Source of the DNA: an uncultured Erythrobacteraceae bacterium
Lineage (GTDB): Bacteria > Pseudomonadota > Alphaproteobacteria > Sphingomonadales > Sphingomonadaceae
Direction: 5' to 3'
Length of the DNA stretch: 51,326 nucleotides
Assembly: GCA_946482075.1 (NCBI GenBank)
Contig: CAMLQG010000014.1
Coordinates: 1 to 51,326 of the forward strand
A program made the translations under genes and the position numbers. The notes under the pieces are model-generated. The model was not told the origin of the DNA, did no database searches, and saw only the letters and a list, made by a program, of their open reading frames with translations. Each line of letters opens with the position of its first letter. Position 1 is the first letter of the stretch. Below are positions 36,193 to 45,079 of the stretch, piece by piece.

Positions 36193-37482
36193 ATGCACCC
36201 GTTGAAGCAGAACGCCCGCATCCTGATGGCCGCCCATGTCGGCACCGCTGTCGAGTTCTACGACTTCTACGTTTACGCCACCGCCGCGGCGCTGGTGTTC
36301 GGGCCGCTGTTCTTCCCGGCGGACAGTTCTTCTGCCCAGTTGCTCTACAGCCTGATGAGTTTTGGTATCGCCTTCGTCGCGCGGCCGGTGGGCGCGGTCG
36401 CCTTCGGCCATTTCGGGGATCGGATCGGGCGGAAATCGACGCTGGTCGCCTCGCTGCTGCTGATGGGCGTATCCACCCTGCTGATCGCTTTCCTGCCCAC
36501 CTATGCGATGGTCGGGTGGATCGCCCCGCTGCTGCTGTGCGTGCTGCGCTTCGGCCAGGGCTTCGGACTGGGCGGCGAATGGGGCGGGGCGGCGCTGCTC
36601 GCGGTGGAGAACGCGCCCAGGGGGTGGGAAGCCCGTTTCGGCTGCGCGCCGCAGCTTGGCGCACCGATCGGTTTCCTGTGCGCCAACGGCCTGTTCCTGG
36701 CGCTGGGCATGAACCTGTCGGACGCCGATTTCACCGCCTGGGGCTGGCGCATTCCCTTCCTGCTGAGCGCGGCGCTGGTGATCCTCGGCTTGTGGGTGCG
36801 GCTGCGGATCGGAGAAACCGCCGCGTTCAAGGCCGCGCTGGAACAAGCGCCGCCGCCCGCCGTGCCGCTGGGCACGCTGTTCAAGCACCATACGCCCGCC
36901 GTGCTGGCGGGCAGCGCGGGCGTGATCGCCTGCTTCGCGATCTTCTATCTCGCCACCGCTTTCGCGCTGGGCCACATGACCACGGTGCGCGGCTATGCGC
37001 GGGAAGACGTGTTGCTGGTCCAACTCGCGGCCAACACTTTCCTGGCGATCGGCATCGTGATCTCCGGCGTATGGTCGGATGCGGCGAGCCCGCGTCGCGT
37101 GCTGCTGGCGGGCGCGATCGGCACAATGCTGCTGGGCCTGATCTTCGGACAGGCGCTTGCCGGCGCCTCACTCTTCGCGGTGTTCCTCGTGCTGGCGCTG
37201 GCGCTGCTGATCATGGGACTGGTCTATGGCCCGCTCGGCGCGTGGCTGCCGACACTGTTTCCGGTGACGGTGCGCTATACCGGCGCGTCGGTGGCTTTCA
37301 ACACGGGCGGGATCATCGGCGGCGCGCTGGTGCCGGTGGCGAGCCAGGCGATCAGCGGGGAAGGCGGAGTGGCGCTGGTGGGCCTGTTCCTCTGTGCGGC
37401 CGGTATTGCCACGCTTGGTGGGGTGGCTCTGGCGAGGGTGCGCCCGGCAGAGGAAGCGCAGCCGAGCTTTCCGGTGGCTTGA
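36193..37482 (+). CDS. MFS transporter, metabolite:H+ symporter type
   Basis: This 429-residue inner-membrane transporter has about 12 transmembrane segments. Signature segments of the MHS subfamily (ShiA/ProP/KgtP-like) are AAHVGTAVEFYDFYVYATAAALVF in the first helix, the loop motif GHFGDRIGRKSTL, and RFGQGFGLGGEWGGAALL. It would import an organic acid, osmolyte or similar metabolite with protons. The substrate is unknown. A TTG at 36175 is an alternative start; the ATG at 36193 begins just before the family N-terminus and neither has a strong ribosome-binding site. It converges on rsmD. Confidence 0.87.
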   Translation: MHPLKQNARILMAAHVGTAVEFYDFYVYATAAALVFGPLFFPADSSSAQLLYSLMSFGIAFVARPVGAVAFGHFGDRIGRKSTLVASLLLMGVSTLLIAFLPTYAMVGWIAPLLLCVLRFGQGFGLGGEWGGAALLAVENAPRGWEARFGCAPQLGAPIGFLCANGLFLALGMNLSDADFTAWGWRIPFLLSAALVILGLWVRLRIGETAAFKAALEQAPPPAVPLGTLFKHHTPAVLAGSAGVIACFAIFYLATAFALGHMTTVRGYAREDVLLVQLAANTFLAIGIVISGVWSDAASPRRVLLAGAIGTMLLGLIFGQALAGASLFAVFLVLALALLIMGLVYGPLGAWLPTLFPVTVRYTGASVAFNTGGIIGGALVPVASQAISGEGGVALVGLFLCAAGIATLGGVALARVRPAEEAQPSFPVA

Positions 37483-37490
37483 TACTCCAC

Positions 37491-37566
37491 GTCATTGCGA
37501 GCGGAGCGAAGCAATCCAGAGTCCAGCACGTTACGCACTGGATTGCTTCGCTCCGCTCGCAATGAC
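37491..37566. repeat. GTCATTGCGAGCGG...GACTGGATTG intergenic inverted repeat (perfect)
   Basis: Arms of about 29 bases, starting GTCATTGCGAGCGGAGCGAA, are exact reverse complements around a short spacer. It fills the gap between the convergent MHS transporter and rsmD genes. The termini GTCAT and ATGAC are shared with the GTCATCCCAGCG family. Confidence 0.9.
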
Positions 37567-37573
37567 GAGAAGT

Positions 37574-38122
37574 TTATTCCTCCGCAGGCCGCAGCAGGTG
37601 CAGCCGCGCTTTCCCCACATCACGCACCGTTTCCACCTCGAATCCCTTCACGCGCACATCCTCCTTGCGCGAGGTTTCCAGGCTGATCCACGCTTCGGGC
37701 CCGATCCAGCCGAGCCTGCGGAGCTTGTCGAGCGCCACGATCCCCGCGCCCGTCTCGTATGGCGGGTCGAGCAGCAGCAGGTCGGGCACGCGCCTGGCCG
37801 GACCTAGGGCGAGCACGGAGCTCGCCCGCACATCGGCGCGGGCGGTGGCGCGCAGATTGGCGATATTGGTACGCAAGGCACGGATCGCGACGGCATCCTG
37901 TTCGACGAAGATCGCTTCGCTCGCCCCGCGCGACAGCGCTTCCAGCCCCAGCGCGCCGGAACCCGCGAACAGGTCCGCCACCAGCAGCTCTTCGAAACTG
38001 CCCAGACGGCTCGCCAGCATGGAAAACAGCGTCTCGCGCGTGCGGTCGGCCGTGGGGCGGGTGGTATCGCCCTGGGGCGCGACGATGTTCCGCCCGCGCC
38101 ATTCGCCCGCGATGATCCTCAT
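37574..38122 (-). CDS. rsmD: 16S rRNA (guanine(966)-N(2))-methyltransferase
   Basis: This 182-residue enzyme methylates G966 of 16S rRNA. The start MRIIAGEWRGR, the RPTADRTRETLF segment, the AdoMet-binding DLFAGSGALGLEALSRGA and the catalytic DPPY motif at about 119-122 identify it. It overlaps the pseudouridine synthase gene by four bases (ATGA), indicating translational coupling of two rRNA-modification genes. Confidence 0.94.
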   Translation of the reverse strand: MRIIAGEWRGRNIVAPQGDTTRPTADRTRETLFSMLASRLGSFEELLVADLFAGSGALGLEALSRGASEAIFVEQDAVAIRALRTNIANLRATARADVRASSVLALGPARRVPDLLLLDPPYETGAGIVALDKLRRLGWIGPEAWISLETSRKEDVRVKGFEVETVRDVGKARLHLLRPAEE

Positions 38123-38928
38123 GCCTTCGGTTTCTGGGGGCGGTACTGCCCGCGCGCGGCATCGTGTTTCAGCCCCTTGCGGAAGCGTTCGAGTTCCGCC
38201 TGCGGCACTTCGCCCGCGCTCCCGCGCGGCAGGTCACCCAGCTGAAACGGGCCGTAGCTGGTGCGCAGCAGGCGCGAGACCTGCAGGCCGAGATGTTCGA
38301 GCACGCGGCGGACTTCGCGGTTCTTGCCCTCGGTCAGCGTCATTTCCACCCATTGGTGACGGTCGGACGTGCGGCGTTCGAGATTGGCGTCGATCTTGCC
38401 GTAGCGCACGCCTTCGATCGTGATCCCCTCGATCAGGTCGTCGAGCTGCGTCTGGGAGATCTCGCCGAAGGTCCGCGCGCGATAAGTGCGCGGGATGCCG
38501 GTGGCGGGCAGTTCCATCGAGCGCTTCAGTTCGCCGTCATTGGTCAGCAGCAGCAGGCCTTCGGTGTTGAAATCCAGCCGGCCGACCGGCATCAGCCGCG
38601 GCGCATCCTTGGGCAGCGCGTTGCGCAGCGCCGCGTAGATGGTCGGCCGTCCGCTGAAATCGCGCTCCGCGGTGAGCAGGCCGGCCGGCTTGTGGAAGCG
38701 GAACAGCCGTGCAGGCGGTGCGGCGGCCACGGGCTTGCCGTCCACCGTCACGCCTTTGAGGTTGGGCAGGATCGTGGCGGGCGTGGTCAGCACCACGTCG
38801 TCGAGCTTGATCCGCCCTTCGCCGATCATCCGTTCGATCTCGCGGCGCGAGGCGACGCCCGCGCGCGCGAGCAGCTTGGCGATACGCTCGCCCTCGGGGC
38901 GGTCGGCGGATGGAGGCGGGGGAGACAT
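38119..38928 (-). CDS. rRNA pseudouridine synthase (RluB/RsuA family)
   Basis: This 269-residue enzyme has an S4 RNA-binding domain at residues about 13-70 (IAKLLARAGVASRREIERMI; LKGVTVDGKPV). The catalytic domain holds the Asp at about 119 in PVGRLDFNTEGLLLLTNDG and the conserved EGKNREVRRVLEHLG. It isomerises a uridine in rRNA; B versus E/F type is not resolved. The frame is open to 39096; MSPPPPSADRPEG at 38928 is the likeliest start, although an ATG at 38955 is possible and neither has a strong ribosome-binding site. A 4-base overlap with rsmD shows that they form one operon. Confidence 0.9.
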   Translation of the reverse strand: MSPPPPSADRPEGERIAKLLARAGVASRREIERMIGEGRIKLDDVVLTTPATILPNLKGVTVDGKPVAAAPPARLFRFHKPAGLLTAERDFSGRPTIYAALRNALPKDAPRLMPVGRLDFNTEGLLLLTNDGELKRSMELPATGIPRTYRARTFGEISQTQLDDLIEGITIEGVRYGKIDANLERRTSDRHQWVEMTLTEGKNREVRRVLEHLGLQVSRLLRTSYGPFQLGDLPRGSAGEVPQAELERFRKGLKHDAARGQYRPQKPKA

Positions 38929-39149
38929 GCGGGCGCCTGTAGCCGGTGCTTGCATAAAGCGAAAGTGTTCGTCATGCCGACGCCCTATTGGTCGTGAAGG
39001 TGTGGGGATGCCGCGGGGCATCACGGGTCCGATGCTTTTCCTGTCCGGGGCACGAAATTTGCGCTGGATCATTTTCCTATCGTCACGGGAATGCATGATG
39101 GTGATCCCGAATGGCAGCCCGGACAGCGGGCTGGAAGGAGGACAGGGCC

Positions 39150-39965
39150 ATGAAATCCATATTGGTGCATATCCATCGCGACGACGGCCAGAATGCGCGG
39201 TTCAAGGCCGCGCTCGACGTCACCCGTGCGTTCGATGGGCATCTGAGCTGCCTCCAGGTGACGCCGCTCGAAACCTTCGCTCCGATCGACCCCTACGGCG
39301 TCTCCTTCATGATGGCGCAGGTCATCGAACGGATAAGCGACGAGGAAAAGACCGAGCGCGCGGCCATCGAGGCGCGGCTGAAGGATGAACCTATCTCGTG
39401 GGAATGGCAGACTCATGCCGGTGCTCCTTCGCGGCTGCTGGCAGCGCATAGCTGGCTCGCCGATCTCGTGGTGCTGAGCGCTACCACCAAGGGGATGCGC
39501 CCGCGGATCGATGCGCCGCAAACCGCCGCGGATGTGGTGATCCGCGCTTCCGCCCCGGTGCTCGCCGTGCCGCATGACGCGAACGGCATCGACTGCGCGG
39601 GCGCCGCACTGATCGCATGGGACGGTTCGGCGGAAGCCTCGACCGCCTTGCGTCACGCGCTGCCCTTGCTGAAGAAGGCCGGCTCGGTGACGCTGGTGAC
39701 GGTGGACAGGGACGAGAACATGGACCTGCCCGCGAGCGAAGCGACCGCCTATCTCGCCCGGCATGGCATCACGGCGAGCGAAACGGACCTGAAGCGTGAG
39801 GGCCGCGCCGTCTCGCAAGTGCTGCTCGAAGCGGCGCGCACATCCGGCGCGTCCTACATCGTCATGGGCGCCTACGGCCATTCGCGCCTGCGCGAGAGCG
39901 TGCTGGGCGGCGTGACCAAGGACATGTTGGAACGGACGACTCTCCCGCTGCTGCTGGCGCATTGA
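39150..39965 (+). CDS. Universal stress protein with two USP domains
   Basis: This 271-residue protein has two tandem UspA-like alpha/beta domains (residues 1-140 and about 148-271). The second holds the nucleotide-binding pattern G-x2-G-x9-G-x-[ST] in GAYGHSRLRESVLGGVT. The first lacks this motif, as in many double-USP proteins. It probably binds ATP and helps in stress or growth arrest. An excellent GGAAGGAGG site precedes the ATG at 39150. It is divergent from the pseudouridine synthase. Confidence 0.88.
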   Translation: MKSILVHIHRDDGQNARFKAALDVTRAFDGHLSCLQVTPLETFAPIDPYGVSFMMAQVIERISDEEKTERAAIEARLKDEPISWEWQTHAGAPSRLLAAHSWLADLVVLSATTKGMRPRIDAPQTAADVVIRASAPVLAVPHDANGIDCAGAALIAWDGSAEASTALRHALPLLKKAGSVTLVTVDRDENMDLPASEATAYLARHGITASETDLKREGRAVSQVLLEAARTSGASYIVMGAYGHSRLRESVLGGVTKDMLERTTLPLLLAH

Positions 39966-40039
39966 GGGGCAAAAGTTTGAGGTTCCCCTGAAAGCCTTCC
40001 TCTGGCTTAACGCCGTGCGGGAGGCAATCAGCAAGTTCC

Positions 40040-41254
40040 ATGAAGATCCTGTTTCTAACCTCGACCTACCCCCGCTGGCGGGGCGACCTCCAGGCTGATT
40101 TTGTTGGAGAACAGGCAGAAGCTTGGGCAGAGGCCCGGCCGCAGGATCGCGTTTTCATTCTCGCGCCGCATGATGCAGGCGCTGCGGACCGGGAACAGCG
40201 CGGTTCTATCGAAGTTCGTCGCTTCCGTTATGCCCGTTCGGAAGAAAGGCAACACCTCGCCTACCCCGCAATTCTGCCGAATATCAGGCGCAACCCCTGG
40301 CTCGCCCTGCAAGTTCCGATATTCATTGTCGCGCAGTATCGTGCCGCACGCCGGTTGGTGCGCGAGGAGAAGATCGACCTCGTCTATGCTCATTGGGTCC
40401 TGCCGCAGGGCCTCACTGCCTATTTTCTCAAGAAGCGTTGCGGAATTCACTATGTTCTGCAGAACCACTCGTCTGATCTGCGTGTCTTCGAGCGGTTCGG
40501 ACCCTTGGGGCGCCTCGTTGCTCGCACTGTACTTGGTGACAGCAAGCATCTTTTCTGCGTCAACAGCTTCCAGCGCGATCATGCTCTGAGCTTGTTCCCG
40601 AAAGGCGAGGCCCACACCATGGGCCGGCGGATCACCGTTCTGCCGATGGGTGTCAAGCAACTCCGTTCCCAGCATGTTTCCGCCGGCGTCGCGCATTTCG
40701 ACTTTGGAACGATCTCGCGGCTGTCGGTCAAGAAGGGCCTCGACTTCCTGATCGAAGCGGTGGCTCTGCTTGCGGGAAGGGGGCGGGATATCCGTGTCGC
40801 GATCGCCGGCGATGGAGAAGAGCGGGCCAGCCTGGAAGCTGCGGGCCGTTCGCTCGGCATCAGCTTTCCCGGTTTCCTGCGCGACGACGAGAAGGCGCAG
40901 TTTTTCGACCTCACGAACGCGTTCGTGTTTCCAGCCAAGGCAAGTGGCGGTGATGTCGAAGGATTGCCGGTGGCGCTGCTGGAAGCGCTTGTCGCTGGCA
41001 AACCCGTGATCGCCGGCGGGGATACGAATATCGCGATGCTGCCCGAATGGAATACCATTCGCGAATGTGTGACGTTTGTCGAGAATCCGGCGAATATCGT
41101 GGAACTGGCAAATGCGATGGAACATATCCTCGATTTACCTCCGAAAGAGAAGGATCGAAGGTTGCGTATTTTGCAAGAAGTGACGAGAAGGTATTATTGG
41201 GATCGGTTGATCAAGGAATATTTATTGGCGATCGGAATTGATAGTAAGCCTTGA
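40040..41254 (+). CDS. Glycosyltransferase family 4
   Basis: This 404-residue GT-B enzyme transfers a sugar from a nucleotide-sugar donor. The N-terminal Rossmann half starts MKILFLTSTYPRWRGDLQADFV. The C-terminal half has the donor-binding EGLPVALLEALVAGKPV (E-x7-E type) and the FGTISRLSVKKGLDFLIEAV lead-in. It has no signal peptide and is cytoplasmic or membrane-peripheral. Its last 33 bases overlap the 3' end of the pyruvyltransferase gene on the opposite strand, and the last 250 bases are AT-richer than the surroundings. This is the first gene of a surface-glycan block. Confidence 0.9.
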   Translation: MKILFLTSTYPRWRGDLQADFVGEQAEAWAEARPQDRVFILAPHDAGAADREQRGSIEVRRFRYARSEERQHLAYPAILPNIRRNPWLALQVPIFIVAQYRAARRLVREEKIDLVYAHWVLPQGLTAYFLKKRCGIHYVLQNHSSDLRVFERFGPLGRLVARTVLGDSKHLFCVNSFQRDHALSLFPKGEAHTMGRRITVLPMGVKQLRSQHVSAGVAHFDFGTISRLSVKKGLDFLIEAVALLAGRGRDIRVAIAGDGEERASLEAAGRSLGISFPGFLRDDEKAQFFDLTNAFVFPAKASGGDVEGLPVALLEALVAGKPVIAGGDTNIAMLPEWNTIRECVTFVENPANIVELANAMEHILDLPPKEKDRRLRILQEVTRRYYWDRLIKEYLLAIGIDSKP

Positions 41255-42325
41255 CCTTAAATCTTTGACCATAATTTCATAAGCAGAAGTGATCTTTGAT
41301 CTCGCCATTTCGACTCTGCCCCAGAAGGGCGCGGGGTCGTTCGCAAGCTCCATGCTCTGCTTGGCTACCAGTTCGGGACTGAAGGAGCGCGCGTCATGCA
41401 CGAATTCTGCAAGACCCAGATCTTCGTATGCCCCCCAGCCTTTGCGTTCGTAAGCGAGATGAATTGCCGGACGGCCGGCGAGCAATGCGGCGATAGCGCC
41501 ATGCAGCCGAACCGAAACGACAGCGGCGACCTCGGTCTCTTCCAGTACCCGGGACAGCGGGCCATCATCGCGCAGGCCGGCGGATCGATAGAAGGCGCGA
41601 TCGCTTCGGGGGCCGGGGATATCTGCCTGGACGGCCCAGACCGGTTTTGCGACGAGCGCATGAAGCTTGCTCAGCCTTTCGACGTACCCATTTGCTTTGG
41701 GCAAGTCGCGGCCGACGATTACAACCGATCCGCCGGGCCTTTTGGGACCGGGAGCGAGTGAACGGGCCAACTTCATTACCGCCAGGTCTGGACAACGCAC
41801 CGCATTGTCGAGGGACAGTTCCGATATGCTGCGATCGTCGCGCAGATAGACGCGGTCGATTCCCGCCAGGGCCTGCTTGGTGAGGCGGCCGGTGAGTCCT
41901 GTCAGTGGCCCGATGCTTTGCGGCAGATAGATCGTCGGTCGCTGGCTGTGGGCTGCTGCACGCAATTGGGTGAGATGATTCAAGAGGACTCCGGCGCGCC
42001 GTATCGGTGAATCCGCCACAAGGTAGCCGCCGCCGACTGCAACCATGGCGCGCGCTTCCCGGACCCGTCGGAAAATCTCTCCCCGACCGGCGCGCCCGGC
42101 GACCAGTTCGCATGCCGCGCGCGCCAATTGCCAGCTCGGCCGGGCAGTTGGCTCTCCCGGCGCGCGCAGCACGTTAGGCAGATCGGAGAAGCTCTCGGAA
42201 TCAAGCGCCAACAAGACGCATTCATCCGGCGCGATGCCCGCATCCGTGAGAGCTTCCAGAGTCAGATCCACCAGCAGGCCATCCCCCGCATTGGCCCGGC
42301 TGAATGCGTGAAGCAGCAAGATCAT
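41222..42325 (-). CDS. Polysaccharide pyruvyltransferase family protein
   Basis: This 367-residue protein shows the family layout: LLHAFSRANAGDGLLVDLTLE at the N-terminus, VAVGGGYLVADS, YLPQSIGPL, RDDRSISEL and VSVRLHGAIAALLAGRPAIHLAYERKG at the C-terminus. It probably adds pyruvyl ketal to a sugar of the exopolysaccharide or lipid-linked precursor. The start is uncertain: the ATG at 42325 is chosen, while a GTG at 42346 or TTG at 42337 are in frame. The latter is 7 bases after GAGGT. It overlaps the convergent GT4 gene by 33 bases. Confidence 0.85.
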   Translation of the reverse strand: MILLLHAFSRANAGDGLLVDLTLEALTDAGIAPDECVLLALDSESFSDLPNVLRAPGEPTARPSWQLARAACELVAGRAGRGEIFRRVREARAMVAVGGGYLVADSPIRRAGVLLNHLTQLRAAAHSQRPTIYLPQSIGPLTGLTGRLTKQALAGIDRVYLRDDRSISELSLDNAVRCPDLAVMKLARSLAPGPKRPGGSVVIVGRDLPKANGYVERLSKLHALVAKPVWAVQADIPGPRSDRAFYRSAGLRDDGPLSRVLEETEVAAVVSVRLHGAIAALLAGRPAIHLAYERKGWGAYEDLGLAEFVHDARSFSPELVAKQSMELANDPAPFWGRVEMARSKITSAYEIMVKDLRSRLTINSDRQ

Positions 42326-42439
42326 ATTGGAGTACAAGCCCGTCACCTCTTGGATATTGTGTGGTCAATCCCGTCTTGGCCGGTGCCGGGGCATCTTTGC
42401 GCTTTGCTTTTCGGTGTCGAGGCTGCAATCGGCTGCATT

Positions 42440-43357
42440 ATGAAATCCCTGTCTCTCCCGATGCGACTGGACAGAATGCGTGACGTTATGAAACTCGACG
42501 ATCCGCGCCTGCGGCGCCTTGCGCTTGTCGTGGCGTTCGTGATTTTCATCGGAGGGATCGGACTTTCACTGCATGACCGGCCGGACTCGTTCAAGAATAT
42601 CGAGATCCGTCCGATCCTGATGATCACGCTGGTCATTACCCCGCTGATGATAGTTTTGAATATATTTGAATTCATGATGATGGCGCGGCTGGTCGAACAA
42701 CGCCCGACCATGCTGCGGGCCAGCGAGATCACGATATTCGGTACGCTTGCCAACATGCTGCCCCTGCCGGGCGGCATGCTGGTCCGGATCGCGGCTCTGC
42801 GCACGGAAAGCACTACTACCATAAAAGTTACCCTCGCCACGCTGTTCGTGTTCCTGATCTGGATCGGCGTGGGCTTCCTCTGGGCGGGAATCTGGTTCGC
42901 GAGGCTTCGGGATCCTTTCATCGGCGTCCTTGTCGGCTTGTTCGGAAGCAGTGTCCTCGCCTCGACCTTCTGGGGAACGGTGCGGTTCAGCAGAGGACGT
43001 ATCTTGCCGGGAGCGGCGCTGATAATCCTTCGCGTCGGCTCGGTCGCTCTTGAGTCAGCCCGCATTCTGGCAGCGGTTGTCGCTTTGGGAGAGCCCGCGA
43101 ATTTCGCGCAGGCATCCGTTCTCTCCGTTGCGAGCGTCGTCGGCGCGTCCCTGTCCCTGGTTCCTGCGGGCCTGGGAATTCGGGAAGCAGCCGCGGCTGC
43201 GCTTGCCCCGGCCGTTGGGCTAGGCGCTGCCGTCGTCTTCCTGGCTGCGTCCGTGACGAGGATCATCGGGCTGATCGTCAACGCGCTTGTCGCCGGTTTG
43301 CTGGTCATCACACCGCGACAAGCCATGTCATCCGGATCCGTGGATACGGCGCCTTAG
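42440..43357 (+). CDS. Flippase-like / lysylphosphatidylglycerol-synthase TM family protein
   Basis: This integral membrane protein of about 305 residues has roughly eight transmembrane segments. The pattern (LALVVAFVIFIGGIGL; GTLANMLPLPGGMLVRI; VPAGLGIREAAAAALAP) matches the LPG_synthase_TM (PF03706) superfamily, which includes flippase-like proteins near glycan gene clusters. It could move a lipid-linked sugar across the inner membrane. The start is uncertain: ATG codons at 42440, 42461, 42476 and 42488 are in frame and none has a good ribosome-binding site. It is divergent from the pyruvyltransferase and convergent with the GT-C-like gene, 22 bases apart. Confidence 0.78.
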   Translation: MKSLSLPMRLDRMRDVMKLDDPRLRRLALVVAFVIFIGGIGLSLHDRPDSFKNIEIRPILMITLVITPLMIVLNIFEFMMMARLVEQRPTMLRASEITIFGTLANMLPLPGGMLVRIAALRTESTTTIKVTLATLFVFLIWIGVGFLWAGIWFARLRDPFIGVLVGLFGSSVLASTFWGTVRFSRGRILPGAALIILRVGSVALESARILAAVVALGEPANFAQASVLSVASVVGASLSLVPAGLGIREAAAAALAPAVGLGAAVVFLAASVTRIIGLIVNALVAGLLVITPRQAMSSGSVDTAP

Positions 43358-43379
43358 GGTTCGGCTTCGCGTGCCCAGG

Positions 43380-45074
43380 TCAAAAATACGTGAACAGGGT
43401 GTCGGACCCGGTCTTCGGCGGAGTGGCGGGAAGCCGGTCGCCCCGCCAAAGCACCGTGCCGGACTTTCTATGACCGGTGACCAGATGCCGGCCATCGTCC
43501 AGCACGATTGTTTCCCCCGCATGCAGGGTCTTTCCGTCTAGTGTCACAGTGTCGCCGGCAAGAGTGAACGGGCCGCTTCGATCGAGCGAAAACACGAACA
43601 AGTCGGACCCTGACGGGATCGCCTTGCCTTCGCGCCAGAGGGCGCCCCACTGGCGGACGTAACTGTCCCGCATTGCGGCCACGTCCGCAGGGAGAAAGGC
43701 ATTGAGCGGCGTCCTGCCTTCGAGGGCCGCCGCAATGCTCACATGATTGGCGATGATGAAAGGCACCTTGCCGGCCTTGATGTCCTCCGCAACCGTTGCT
43801 TCGCCACGTTCGTGGTAAGATCCGATACCGATCCCCGAGGTCAGGTGATTGAGTATGCGGGGATAGTCGGCGATCATCCCGGCATAATCGAGATAGCTCG
43901 TTCTTTCGGGATATTCCTGGTGAACATAATCGATCAGCGCCTGCTGCTGCCCGATCGTGTCTCTTGGTTCCGCCGCTGTCATCCACACCGGCACGATCGC
44001 CAGCAGGATCGCGAGGGGGATGTTGCCCAAACGATCGCGGAGCATGCCCAGCATCGGCGCGATCGCCACAGCGACAGGAGCGAGGATGAAAACGAAGAAA
44101 TAGGGAAAGGTGTTGCGATAGAAGAGCAGGACCGCGAGCGGGAGCGCGAAGCCGAGCAGGGCGATCGCAGCCGCCCGCGTAAGGCCTGCCTTTCGCCAGC
44201 CGATCGGGGCGAGGACGACGCAGGCGGAGAAGATCGGCGCGAGGATGATCTCGCGAACGATATGGTACCCCTTTGGCCCTTCGGAGAACCAGCGAAGACC
44301 ATGGCCGAACATCGATCTGCCTTCCAGGCGTTCTGGAACCGCCACGAGACCGGATCGGTGATACAGGTAGATTGCCGCGAAAGAAGCCAGCGCGGTCGCG
44401 GCGAGCACGGCCAGCTTGCCCAGGAACTGCCTCTTTTCGGCCGTTTCGGTGAACTTCAACCACGCCAGGCCAGCGAAGCAGGGCACATAGAATGACGCTT
44501 TCAGCGTCATCATGCCCGCCAGGCCGATCAGCGCACCGATCGCGATTGCCTTGCCGTGGGAGAGTGTGCCTTTCCCGAGCAGGCAGAGCGCGATCATCAG
44601 GGTGGCGGTCGCCAACGGATCGGACCGGATGGAAAAGCCATGCGCAAATACGAAGCCTGCCGTCATATAGGCAAAGGCGGCGAAGAATGCGTTCGCCGTG
44701 CCGGTGAACTGCCGGGCGAGACCGAAGATCATGAAAAGCGTGAGGAGATGCGTGCCCCACATGAAGAGTCGCGCTGCACGCATCTGGTCGATCAGATTCC
44801 CGGCTACTTCCGGCGCCCACCAGAGGATACGGGAATGCAGTACTTGGAACGGCTGGCTGAGGGTTCCCTCCCGCACCCTATAGACCTGACTGAAATGCAG
44901 GAATTCGTCCCAATTGAACGACTTGAACCAGACCAGATAGAGTTGCGCCCCCAGCAACATGATCAACAATATCGCGATCGGCCGGAACCCATCCTCCGAA
45001 TGAAGCGACGTTTCCCTGGCGGAAGCCGGAGATATTTCCCCATGCCGGGGGATGGCAGCGGCCAGTTCCATCAT
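43380..45074 (-). CDS. Integral membrane GT-C-like glycosyltransferase
   Basis: This is a 564-residue polytopic protein with about ten to twelve hydrophobic segments. The early periplasmic loop has the acidic NWDEFLHFSQVY, the D-E pair typical of GT-C enzymes using polyprenyl-phosphate sugars (ArnT/PMT/GT39-like). A long hydrophilic C-terminal region follows the membrane part. It would transfer a sugar from a polyprenyl-phosphate donor. The DPM1-like GT2 five bases upstream on the same strand is a plausible source of that donor, so the two are probably co-transcribed. The start is either of two adjacent ATG codons at 45074 and 45071. Confidence 0.8.
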   Translation of the reverse strand: MMELAAAIPRHGEISPASARETSLHSEDGFRPIAILLIMLLGAQLYLVWFKSFNWDEFLHFSQVYRVREGTLSQPFQVLHSRILWWAPEVAGNLIDQMRAARLFMWGTHLLTLFMIFGLARQFTGTANAFFAAFAYMTAGFVFAHGFSIRSDPLATATLMIALCLLGKGTLSHGKAIAIGALIGLAGMMTLKASFYVPCFAGLAWLKFTETAEKRQFLGKLAVLAATALASFAAIYLYHRSGLVAVPERLEGRSMFGHGLRWFSEGPKGYHIVREIILAPIFSACVVLAPIGWRKAGLTRAAAIALLGFALPLAVLLFYRNTFPYFFVFILAPVAVAIAPMLGMLRDRLGNIPLAILLAIVPVWMTAAEPRDTIGQQQALIDYVHQEYPERTSYLDYAGMIADYPRILNHLTSGIGIGSYHERGEATVAEDIKAGKVPFIIANHVSIAAALEGRTPLNAFLPADVAAMRDSYVRQWGALWREGKAIPSGSDLFVFSLDRSGPFTLAGDTVTLDGKTLHAGETIVLDDGRHLVTGHRKSGTVLWRGDRLPATPPKTGSDTLFTYF

Positions 45075-45079
45075 GACGG